From assembly GCA_907163345.1 (NCBI GenBank), contig CAJQUN010000138.1, positions 1,178,001 through 1,242,000 of the forward strand: a stretch of 64,000 nt of DNA, read 5' to 3'. Each line of letters starts with the position of its first letter. Position 1 is the first letter of the stretch. The translations under genes were made by a program, and so were the position numbers. Below the pieces are notes generated by a model, which saw only the letters and a list, made by a program, of their open reading frames with translations, was not told the origin of the DNA and did no database searches. Positions 9,356 to 19,382 of the stretch are shown one piece after another. This DNA is from Haberlea rhodopensis (lineage: Eukaryota > Streptophyta > Magnoliopsida > Lamiales > Gesneriaceae).

Positions 9356-10850
9356 TGACCGCTTTATTTTTAAACAAAAGATATTTCAGAGAATGGGTTG
9401 AAGCGATTCTACCGCAAGTGCACGGTTGTCAAGTTTTAGTATAGTGAAAATTAAGTACAGGTTGTCGAATCCACAGGGACTAACGTATAAGTACCAAATA
9501 AGATTAATAAAATTATATTTAGCCTACGATAAAGGAGTTTGATTAACTACAGCTAACTTAAACTGAAGAATAAAGATTAAACTAGAAACAAAGAATAGAA
9601 CGGTTCCGGAAATGCGAAGGTAAGTCACTCGAGAAAATTACCAAGCTCGTCGTTCAATTATATTATCTCTACTGATTCAACGGAATTCTCAAATTATCAC
9701 TCAATTGATTTTAAAGGTGAAAGGTTTTCACTCTTATTCGATACACTCTCTCGAGCTGTAAAGAAACTAACAATAAATTAGAACAAGTCACTCTCGTGCA
9801 CCTATTTACTAATTCAAAGTTGCTTAAATTATCAAAACCTTATAACTCTAAATCTTTCGATTTCAAGTTCTCACGTATGCGATATCATCTCTCGATCTCA
9901 ATCGTGACATACATCATAAATTAATGGAGCGTGTTACAACGTTATCTCTCGATCTCGGTTGTAACTCTCAAATTAAATCAAAGCTAGCTAGACTTTGATC
10001 TACACATGCAATCAATCCATGAACAATAAATATCAATGCGCTCAAATACCAATGAATCAATATATCAAACACAACGAACTAAAACTTCAATAATATAAAC
10101 CAAATTCAATTCAAATCAAATACAGATGAGTTTAATTGTCTCTCGACCTCAAAAACATCAAATGAAAATGAAAATCAAATAAATTAAGGTTCAGAAATAC
10201 GATAAACGATGGATGAATCCGTGCGTTGCACCGTAATTTCTTCTCTTGTTCCTTCCTTGCACTCCGGAAGATATTGGCTCGACTTTGGACGAAGAACAGA
10301 GATTGGATCTCCTTCTTCCGGCGTTGGGCGGCGGCTAGGGCGGCTGCTCTTGACCTAAAAACGTCTGATATGGTGTGTCAAAAATCGTCTCTTTTACTTG
10401 TGGCAGAGATCTCCCTTAAAAGCCCTCCAAAATCACGATAAAAAAGGAAAATAAAATCTTCAGATTTCGCGTCTCGATCGATCGAGATTTTCACCGATCG
10501 ATCGGTGCACTGTTCACGTCAGCCTTTTGCACTCACTGCCTCGCTCGATCGATCGAGAATTTCACCGATCGATCGAGCCTTCAAAAAACTCAGATTCTCA
10601 CTTCTGGCTGGCTCGATCGATCGAGAATAAATCTCGATCGATCGAGATTTGGGAAATCCATCTTCTTTCATTTTCTCTTCTTTTACGCCTCGATTTCGCC
10701 CGTTATCTTCATGTAAGCTCATTTCTTCCACTTCCGGTCTAATTTCCTGAAACAAACGAATAAACACCAAAAAGCATAATATCATCCAGGAAAAAGTACG
10801 GAAAATGGGAAGAAATTACAGTTAAAATCACTCAAAATCTAAGCCTATCA
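9356..10850 (-). repeat. H: 5' LTR (right copy, 1495 bp)
   Basis: Near-identical partner of 5191-6681. Small differences include TGTGTCGC against TGCCTCGC near 10538 and single-base indels in A runs. It carries the palindrome cluster around 10472-10647. Confidence 0.95.
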
Positions 10851-11963
10851 TATTACGAGGCCGACGATTCAAGCGAACAACTTTGAGATCAAGCCGGCAA
10901 TTATACAAATGATTCAGCACTCGGTTATGTTTGGGGGAGCGGCTACGGATTACCCGAATAATCACATCTCCAACTTTTTGGAGATTTGTGACACGTTCAA
11001 ACATAATGGCGTCTCCGACGACGCCATCAGGTTAAGGCTCTTTCCTTTTTCATTACGAGACAAAGCTAAGGCATGGTTGAATTCACTACCTGCAGGTTCT
11101 ATAACAACATGGGAGGGGATGACGAAAGCGTTTTTGTCAAAGTACTTTCCCCCTTCCAAGACGGCGAAGATGCGGAACGAAATCACAACTTTTGGGCAGT
11201 TGACCCCGAGACGTTATATGAAGCGTGGGATCGTTTTAAGGAATTGTTGAGGAGATGCCCACACCATGGTCTACCCATATGGCTGCAGGTACAAACTTTC
11301 TATAACGGTTTATTTTCTTCTAACCGTTCGATGATAGATGCAGCATCTGGGGGATCAATAATGAGGAAGACGCCGGAAGAGGCATATAGCTTATTGGAAG
11401 AAATGGCGTGCAACAGCTACCAGTGGCAGTCAGAGAGGAGCACGTCACAGAAACCAATAGGAGTCCATCAAGTGGACGAGATCACTGCTCTTTCGGCTCA
11501 GTTAGAAGCTATGAACCGGAAGATAGACAACATGGGAGCAGCAGCGATGCAAGCTCAAGCTATCTTCTGTGAGCTGTGTGGAGGCGGTCATCCAAGCATT
11601 GAGTGTCAGGCAGGTAATCAGTTTAACCAATCTATTGAGGCTGTGAATTTTGTAGGTAACAGGCCACCCAACAATTCATACTCGAATTACAACCAACCAT
11701 GGAGGAACCATCCGAACCTAAGATGGTCGAACCAGGAGAATGTGTTAAACCCACAACCGCAGACAGGGTTCACACAAAAGCCGAGTATGGAGGAACTTAT
11801 GGCAAAGCTGATTTCATCGACAGAGGTAAGGATGCAAAATCAAGATGCATCGATCAAGAATTTGGAGGTGCAGATAGGGCAATTGGCCACTTTGATTTCA
11901 GGGAGAACGCAAGGTACGCTCCCAAGTGATTCTGTAAAGAATCCAAAGGAGCCATTGAATTGA
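10851..11963 (+). pseudogene. G: Athila-type gag, main part, frameshifted
   Basis: Continuation of the 5106-5190 start. The open frame to about 11200 carries the retrotransposon gag core (MFGGAATDYPNNHISNFLEI, LFPFSLRDKAKAWLNSLP, ITTWEGMTKAFLSKYFPPSK). The frame then shifts once near 11195-11210 and continues to the stop at 11963 with the rest: ETLYEAWDRFKELLRRCPHHG, a single CX2C-type knuckle (CELCGGGHPSIEC), Asn/Pro-rich text, and a C-terminal coiled-coil-like segment (MEELMAKLISSTEVRMQNQDAS). Gag forms the virus-like particle and binds RNA. Apart from the H insertion and this one frameshift it is well preserved. The protease normally fused downstream is absent. Confidence 0.88.
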
Positions 11964-12794
11964 CAAGACAAGGAGGTGACAGTCCAGCTTGGGACTATAA
12001 ATCAAGAACTTTCGTTTTTTTCTTTTCTCGAGTGTTGTTTTTATTTCTTTGTTTTGGGTGTGATTTTATTAGTATATTTGTTTTGAGTTTGTCTGGGAAT
12101 GAATTCGTGTGTTTTCTATTTCAGGTGTGAAAGCAAGTGCAATTTGTTGTAGGCGAGGCAATCCGAGAGAAAATTTTGAAAAAAAATTTCAAATTTAGTC
12201 TGCTGCTGCTGACGATCGATCGAGACAAAATCTCGATCGATCGCCCGAAGTTTTTAAAAGACATTTTAAGCTACTGCCTCGCTCGATCGATCGAAAATTT
12301 TTCCGATCGATCGAGCGAGAGAAAATTTTGAAAAAAAAATAGGGCACAGACGCAGCAGCCATGACATTCAAACTCAATTTTTCTCCTCTCCATAACAGAA
12401 CCCAAATCGCCTCTTCCAACTTTCTCATCTAATCTCATCCTTATTCCATCAATTGTCCAATTATTTCAAATACTTGAAGTAAGTATTGATTTTAATGAGA
12501 AATTCTTTGCAGATCTGAAATATTACGCTCCGAATTGGGTAGAATTGCAGGCGAAAGGAAATTCCAAGTCAAGCACAAAGAGTCATCAAAGATCAGATTT
12601 TTACTTGGTAATTGCTTTCATAATTCATTTATTTTCATCCGTCTGTGCAAATTACTTTGCTGAATTGAATTGGGTAGATAAGCATCAACGTTTGGGGGAA
12701 GTATTGTTGTGTTGAGGGGTATTGGCATTGCTGTGTCATTGAGGTGGTGTTTAGTTGCATTCAAGAGAGATAGTGGGAATAATTTAGCAAGAAA
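11964..12794 (+). other. G: non-coding spacer between gag and second ORF, with palindromes
   Basis: This is where pol would lie in an autonomous Athila; no RT, integrase or protease text is seen in any frame. It contains four CGATCGATCG-type palindromes at about 12213, 12232, 12281 and 12303 (CTCGATCGATCG and CCGATCGATCGAG forms), the same motif as the LTR cluster, followed by a pyrimidine-rich stretch and a leader-like region up to the ATG at 12795. It may act as an internal promoter for the second ORF (inference). Confidence 0.6.
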
Positions 12795-14045
12795 ATGTCG
12801 TCTAGAAAGAGGTCAAAGCAGGCGGAGACTTCCCAAAAGCAAAAGCAGGCGGAGGCTACCGTTTCTGAACCAGGGTATGACGAACAGAAGTTTGTCAATG
12901 CCACAATTGCCGAGTTATATCCCACCTACCATAAGAAACCCCTGAGCCGTGAAAGGGGAATGAGCATGGATAAATTGGAGTGTTCTGTCATTAGGACAGT
13001 ACGGCGAAAAGGGTGGTTTCAATTTGTTCAGACACCGATTGATGCTGTGGTGCCACAGGTGAGGGAGTTTTACACAAATCTTCGGGCTATTAAACCAGGG
13101 CACCGAGCAGTTGTTTATGTTCGAGGGAAGGATGTGTTGGTGGATCGAGCTTCAATAAATAATATTTACCGGATGTCGTTCCTGCATAACTGTGCATACC
13201 AATCTTTCAAGAATAGCAGGATAGACTGCGATGAGGTATTGGCAGTCATTGGCATGCCGGGAGTGGATTGGCAAAGGAACGATAAAGCAGAGCCACAGTT
13301 GGTTCTAAAAAAGCATTTGAAGCCAGAGGCCCAAGCATGGTTTTCATTTGTCGCCTCGCGGGTCATGCCTTCGACCCACACTTCTGAGGTGACAAAAGAT
13401 AGAGCGATCCTGGTATATGCCATCCTCTCAGGGAAGGAAGTGGACTTCGGCGAGATCATTAGTGATCACATTGAAGAGATTGGGAGCAGCCCACCGACCT
13501 CCGCACTACCGTTTCCATCCACGATCACTGCTTTATGTCAGAGAGGCGGAGTGACATGGGGGGAAGACGAGGAGCTACTTCTGCCGAAGACCCCGATCAT
13601 TGTGGACGGTCCACCACCTCCTACGGGCCGACGAAGGGCCGAGCCAAGACCCTCGGACACTACACAGGCTGGAGCATCATCCTCCGCTGCAGAGCGTACA
13701 CGTGTTACATTGGACTATCTTCATAGGGATTTCCAAGATATTCTCCTGGAGCAGCAGAGCATTCACAGAATGCATCGGGACATTCATAGCATGCAGAGAG
13801 CATTGCAGATGGACCATGAGCAGGTAGCTCAGCGACAGATGGAGTTCATGCACTATCATAGTGCATGGAACACTGCCATGGCCCAGGGCTTTCCAAATTT
13901 CCAGTTCCCGCCGGAGCCACACTTTGCACCTTATCATCCGCATGCACCTCCACCTTCTGAGTACCCACCATTTCCGCCATATCAGGGCGAGGAGCACCAC
14001 TACCCAGTCCCCCCTCCGGAGCATGATGAGGACGACGATCAGTGA
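12795..14045 (+). CDS. G: second ORF, 416 aa, 'putative plant transposon protein' type
   Basis: Intact frame from ATG 12795 to TGA. The N-terminus is basic (MSSRKRSKQAETSQKQKQAE). Residues ~20-220 form a globular region (YPTYHKKPLSRERGMSMDKL, GWFQFVQTPIDAVVPQVREFY, VYVRGKDVLVDRASINNIYRM, AWFSFVASRVMPSTHTSEVTKDRAIL) resembling the widespread plant family annotated as putative plant transposon protein. A helical stretch follows (DYLHRDFQDILLEQQSIHRMHRD), then a Pro/His-rich acidic tail (PPPEHDEDDDQ). Family members occur in Athila-type elements and their function is unknown; no transposase chemistry should be inferred. It is the only large undamaged ORF of G, which suggests recent selection or a recent source copy. 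Confidence 0.75.
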   Translation: MSSRKRSKQAETSQKQKQAEATVSEPGYDEQKFVNATIAELYPTYHKKPLSRERGMSMDKLECSVIRTVRRKGWFQFVQTPIDAVVPQVREFYTNLRAIKPGHRAVVYVRGKDVLVDRASINNIYRMSFLHNCAYQSFKNSRIDCDEVLAVIGMPGVDWQRNDKAEPQLVLKKHLKPEAQAWFSFVASRVMPSTHTSEVTKDRAILVYAILSGKEVDFGEIISDHIEEIGSSPPTSALPFPSTITALCQRGGVTWGEDEELLLPKTPIIVDGPPPPTGRRRAEPRPSDTTQAGASSSAAERTRVTLDYLHRDFQDILLEQQSIHRMHRDIHSMQRALQMDHEQVAQRQMEFMHYHSAWNTAMAQGFPNFQFPPEPHFAPYHPHAPPPSEYPPFPPYQGEEHHYPVPPPEHDEDDDQ

Positions 14046-15396
14046 CGATCGTCGTCATGGTATGTGTCTTTGCCTGTGCATTCATTTTTCTTGTTCATTG
14101 AGGGCAATTCACATGCTAAGTTTGGGGGGGTTTTTGAGTCTTTGTATATATCTTGTACTTGCACATTCTGCTACTTGTCTTGCTTCTTTTCCTAGCATGA
14201 CTGCATGATTTTGAGACTGATTCATCCTTGAGCATTACCAACAAAAAAAAAAAAATTTGTGAGTTAGTCTTGAGAAATGAAGAATTAGATTTGCAACGGT
14301 AATACATGATGAAATTAATCCTCATCTAGATAGGAGTCATGAAAATGTTTAACTTGTTTGTATATATCCTTTGTTAACCATATGTCAAAACTGAGGAATA
14401 ATTTGAGCACTTATTGAGTCATGATTGAGTGAAGTATGTATTGATTAAAGTGAAAATTTGTGTTAACTATGATGAGTCTTGAGCATCTTAGATAACTCTA
14501 CAATTTATTTAAAAGCACTTTGAGGCGAAATTTATAATTAGGAACTTACTTGGAGATGATTTACGCGATCTTTGGACCGTTTGTGCCTTTCAAGCCTACC
14601 TTTTATACATCATTCCTTGGTGTCCCCTCTTGTGCCTGATTGAAAAAGAATGGTATATGCATTGCATATGATTAGACCCCCATTCAACATTCTTGACAAC
14701 CTCATTATACCTACCTTGGATTGAGCCTAAAAGAAAATTTTTACCCACCCTTAGGGGAGTATAATGAATCTCATTCATTGCATTAAATTGTTATATGTTG
14801 ATAAGTTCATTGTAAAAAAAAATTGAAATGAACAAAAGAATGAGCAAAGAAAAAGAAAAGATGTAGAGAAAAAGCCTTGAAAAGAAAATTTAAATAAGAC
14901 CCAAAGTGGCCAAGGCTAGAAAATGTGAAGAGAAGCTCAATGATTATGTGAGAAGATTTTGATCTGATTCTATTATACTCTTTTCTTTGCTTCTATCCTA
15001 CCTTTTCTTTGGAGCCGACACCAAAAGGCCTAACGTTATAAGCTTTTAAAGTCCTGTTGATCCAAGTCTAGGGAATAATTACATTAGTGGAGAAGTGCTG
15101 GATAGTAAATTTGTAGAGTAGTTCAAAGTAATCTTGACTCGGAGTTGTTATGGCACTTTTTGATCTTAAAGATATGTACATTACTCATGTTTGACAAGGG
15201 CACACACGCACGTTCCAATGTTGCGATGTATTATTTAACTTAGGAGAAATTTCTTCTTGTTAAATGTTGAATGACTTTTATTGATGTGTAAGTAGGATTT
15301 CTGAGTTTTTACGTATGTTGTAAAGATGATTCATGCTTAGTATCGAGTTTAACTGTTCTTTTTGAGCTTATTGCTTGCTCGAGGACGATCAAGTCT
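14046..15396 (+). other. G: 3' non-coding region with internal PPT-like tract
   Basis: No ORF. It contains CATTGAGGGCAATTC followed by TAAGTTTGGGGGGG near 14096-14130, a second purine tract in addition to the real PPT. The sequence from ~14230 onward matches H 6696-7890 in inverted orientation and is a conserved non-coding block of this family. Confidence 0.65.
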
Positions 15397-15409
15397 AAGT
15401 TTGGGGAGT
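15397..15409 (+). other. G: polypurine tract
   Basis: AAGTTTGGGGAGT directly before the 3' LTR start at 15410. Confidence 0.85.
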
Positions 15410-16497
15410 TGATAGGCTTAGATTTTAAGTGTTTTTAACTGTAATTTCTTCCCATTTTCCGTACTTTTTCCTGGATGATATTATGCTTTTTGGTGTTTAT
15501 TCGTTTGTTTCAGGAAATTAGATCGAAAATGGAAGAAATGAGCTAATATGAAGATAACGGGCGAAATCGAGGCGAGAAAGAGTTGAAATTAAGGAAGTGA
15601 GATTTTCGGAATCTCGATCGATGGAGATTTTGTCTCGATCGATCGAGCCAGACAGTGTGCTGATAAGAAAAGAATTTCAAGTCTCGATCGATCGGAACAA
15701 TTTTCTGATCAATCGAGCGAGGCAGTAACTTCAGAGCTAAATTTATCAAAGTCTCGATCGATCGGAAGGAAATCACGATCGATCGAGCGAGGCAGTAAGT
15801 TTCAAAGGTTGACATGAACAGTGCACCGATCGATCAGACGCAACTCTCGATCGATCGAGACGCAAATCCGGGAAAATCTTATCTTCCATTTTTGAAATGA
15901 TTTTTGAGGTATAAAAGGATAAATCACTTCCATATCAGAGGGGGGTCATACCAGACGTGATTTAGGTCAAGAATAAGCAGCCCTAGCCGCCGCCTAACGC
16001 CGCCGAAGGAGATTCAATCTCCGTTCTTTGTCCAAAGTCGACCCAATCTATTCCGGAGTGCAAGGAAGGAGCAAGAGAAGAAATCACGGTGCAACGCACG
16101 GATTCATCCATCGTTTATCGTATTTCTAAACTTTGATTTCTTTGATTTTCAATTCCATTTGATGTTTTTGAGGTCGAGAGACAATTAAACTCTTATGTAT
16201 TTGATTTGAATTAAATCTAGTTTATGTTATCGAGTTTTAGTTTCATTGTGTTTGATTATTGATTCAATTGTGTTTGAGCGTATTGATTTCTATTGTTCAT
16301 AAATTAATTGCTTGTGCAGATCAAAGTCTAGCTAACTTTGATTGAATCTGAGAGTTATAACTGAGATCGAGAGATAACGTTGTAACACGCTCTATTAATT
16401 TATGATGTATGTTACGATTGAGACCGAGAGATGATATCGCATACGTGAGAACTTAGAATCGAGAGATTTAGAGTAACAAGGTTTTGACGATTTATGC
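15410..16497 (+). repeat. G: 3' LTR, left part (split by B)
   Basis: Starts TGATAGGC and is homologous to 3299-4368. B is inserted after TATGC (16493-16497). It has eight CGATCGATCG-type motifs, some decayed (for example TCTGATCAATCGAG near 15703), and the TATA box at 15910-15917. Confidence 0.94.
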
Positions 16498-18530
16498 TGT
16501 AAGGACCCTAATCCTTAAGTGCGGAATCAAGGCATAATAGAGTTATCATAATAATCAGAGTGTAAAAGAACGTGTTGAGTTTATGAGCTTAAGCATTACA
16601 TGCCAAAAATAAGGACTACTAAAATGGATTAATTACATTTCAATCAAAAGAATGTGTTTAACTATAGTTCAAGCTACTCCTAGAGTAGACACTATAGGAA
16701 GCAATCCCGTCCTTCAAGTCCCAAAAGCATCCTCAACAAGCTCACCATCTCAACCCGTCTAGCCCTTCTATCATGCCAAACGTGTACCTACAAGGACAAC
16801 CCCCAAACATGAGCAATAATAATCATTCATATTCAACACAATATGAAGATAAAGCGTAAATGCATAATCATAATAAAACACTTCCTGTTTTTTTTCCCAT
16901 GCATTTCAAACGCTTCCCGTTTGGTTGTCCCTGTACCATAACTCATGAGTATAATCAATAGATTATTTTTAATGGTCTAAACATGTCATGACATATACCA
17001 GCTCATCAATACCAAATAATGATCACCAATCCCTAGTCTGTCCATCACAATGTATTTTAATGCCCCTCGCTTATTTACATATAGGCGGCATAGGATAACC
17101 TCGCTTCAATGGACATGCGGGACTCCCACCCCTCGCCTCACATTGAGTGGCAAATACCCTTTCCTCGCCCTATATGATAACCACGCTCAAATGTGACATG
17201 CGGCGCTCCCACCCCTCGCTTCACATTTAGCGGAACCAAACAAATAGCGGCAAGCATTAAAATCATCAAGGGATGACCACGACTCATGGGATAGTGCACC
17301 AATAATCATATGCATCTATAAACATCATGCATAACATGTATTTGCATCCACAATGCAATACCACGTATATACTCGCATCCACAATGCATAAACAATGAGT
17401 ATATAAGATACATGTACCGTTGGGTGCCCGTACGTCCACTACGTACCTTTCCAAAAGTGGATTTGATATGGCTTCAGTTCCTTGGTTGCGTTGCTACCTG
17501 GGATGGTTCTACACAATCACACAACCCCATATTAGAAGCCAAATAATAGCCAAATACCAAAAATTTGACAAAAGAAATCATTTTCCAAAAATCCACAGGC
17601 GGCGATCGATCGCTTCCTTCAGGCGATCGGTCGCCTCAAATTTTTCACTGCGGCGATCGATCACGCCAAACATGGCGATCGATCGCCTATCCTTTGATTT
17701 GGCTACTGCCTCTCGGCGATCGGTCGCCTCATTTTAGGCGATCGATCGCCTATCCTTCGAAAAGCCTACTGTCCCATGGCGATCGGTCGCCTCTTTTCAG
17801 GTGATCGATCGCCTCGCGCAGAGTCGCGATTTCCACCATTTTTGCACCCAAAAATCCTTCCAATCCATTCCAACACTTATACAATCAATCAACAACATAA
17901 ATGACAACTTAAACCACCAAAATATACTTCAAAACAAGTATAAATCCAACATACAATCAAAACCACAACAACCCAAAACAAACCCATTTTAAAATCCTTC
18001 AAAATCATACCAAACTTAAACAAAACCTTACAAAAACAACCATGAGGTATCCATACCTCTTGGGGATCTCAAATCACCCAATAAACTCGACAAATCAAGA
18101 TTTTGCAAGGACTTCTCTTCACCCCAAAGCTCAAGAACGAAAATGAGGGGAAGGGTTTGTGTGGGAATGATTTGGTAAAGTAAAATGAATTGGTAAAGGT
18201 GGGGGTTATAAGGGTGGGGTTTAATTAAAATAGGGTGCATCCCACAATACCATGGTGTATAAAACACCCCAACATGATATTTAAAAGCATAACACCACTA
18301 TGCTCCACAATTACAAATAAATGCATGTTTCCTCAAAAATGACTACCCACACATGAAGTCATTAAAACACCCCAAATATCTAACATGCATCACATGCACC
18401 CTGAAATGCAACCAGATCACATCTACCATTTGACTAAACATTTCAACATAATAATTCCAACACATAATTAATTACCACCATAATTAATCATTAATGCCCA
18501 AATGCAAATAACCATTTCGGGGATATCACA
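16498..18530 (-). repeat. B: 3' LTR (2033 bp)
   Basis: Begins TGTAAGGACCC and ends GGGGATATCACA on the plus strand. About 17600-17815 carries GGCGATCGATCGCC and GGCGATCGGTCGCC palindromes (one reads CGATCGATCACGCC, a decayed copy). About 17075-17260 holds the inverted form of the GCGAGG/CCGC module seen in A. Confidence 0.95.
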
Positions 18531-18543
18531 ATACTCCCCTACT
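18531..18543 (-). other. B: polypurine tract
   Basis: The minus strand reads AAGTAGGGGAGTAT up to the 3' LTR, as in A (39440-39453). The pol stop codon lies at its upstream edge. Confidence 0.85.
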
Positions 18544-19382
18544 TATAAGATTTCGTCCTCGAAATCACATGCACTTACCCCAAAAGAAACTAAACATAAA
18601 CACATACCAGAGAATAGTTCCGGATAGTGCTGCACCATATGCCGCTCCGTCTCCCACGTAGCCTCCTCGACACCCCTGTGATCCCACTGAACCTTGCTCA
18701 TAGGTATCACTTTGTTTCGAAGTCTACGGTCTGCTCGATCCAGAATTATGACAGGCCGTTCCACATAAGACACATCGGACTCTAACTGAACTTCCGAAGG
18801 CTGTAAAACATGCGACGGATCCGGCTCATACTTCCGCAGCATTGATACATGAAACACATCATGTATACCAGATAAAGAAGGCGGCAAGGCCAGTCGGTAA
18901 GCTAAGGTGCCAATGCGCTGCAAAATCTCGTACGGTCCAACATACCTCGGAGACAGTTTCCCGCGCATCCCAAATCGCACAACGCCTCTGAAAGGCGAGA
19001 TCTTCAAAAATTCCTTATCTCCCAACTGAAATTCTAACCTTCTCCGCCGTTTATTTGCATAAGCTGTCTGTCTGTCCTGGGCCGCTTTCATTTTCTGCCT
19101 TATCGTCTTTATCTTTTCTTCCATCTCCCGGATCAACTCCGGTCCTCCGACCGATCTGCGGTCCAAATCATCCCAACACAAGGGTGATCTACACCGTCTG
19201 CCATAAAGAGCTTCAAACGGAGCCATCTGAATACTCGCCTGGTAGCTATTGTTATAAGAAAACTCTACCAAAGGCACTGAATCCTGCCAAGAGGCATCGA
19301 ACTCCAAAACACAAGCTCTCAGCATGTCCTCGAGCATCTGAATAGTGCGCTCGGTTTGGCCATCCGTCTGAGGATGATAAGC
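18543..19382 (-). pseudogene. B: integrase C-terminal part and chromodomain-like tail
   Basis: Continuation of pol after a one-base deletion near 19380. It contains the region after the second integrase Asp (HPQTDGQTE with the catalytic Glu), the gypsy segment WQDSVPLVEFSYNNS, the GPY/F-type module (KLSPRYVGPYEIL and RIGTLAYRLALP) and LSGIHDVFHVSMLRKYEPDPSHVL. It ends in VQWDHRGVEEATWETERHMVQHYPELF, the degenerate chromodomain-like terminus of Tekay/Del elements, thought to direct integration to heterochromatin. The frame runs on to the PPT, about 16 codons beyond the stop used in A. Confidence 0.9.

Larger units (their letters stand above)
5191..10850 (-). mobile_element. Element H: small non-autonomous Athila-like retrotransposon
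   Basis: Complete 5,660-bp element on the minus strand, flanked by TATTA at 5186-5190 and 10851-10855. LTRs are 5191-6681 (3' LTR) and 9356-10850 (5' LTR). They differ by roughly ten changes over 1.49 kb by eye, so the insertion is young. The interior (2,674 bp) has a tRNA-Asp PBS, two overlapping ORFs, and a long 3' non-coding stretch that matches G's 14230-15409. LTRs, PBS, leader start and 3' region are shared with G, so H is a deleted or rearranged member of the same family. It has no pol. Confidence 0.94.

Noticed and set aside
5191..10850. H as an inverted duplication of G created by assembly error
   Set aside because: It has its own TATTA duplication, two own LTRs, and coding sequence not present in G.
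12795..14045. Host gene or DNA-transposon transposase
   Set aside because: It lies between gag and PPT of a complete LTR element; the 'transposon protein' family name does not imply transposase activity.
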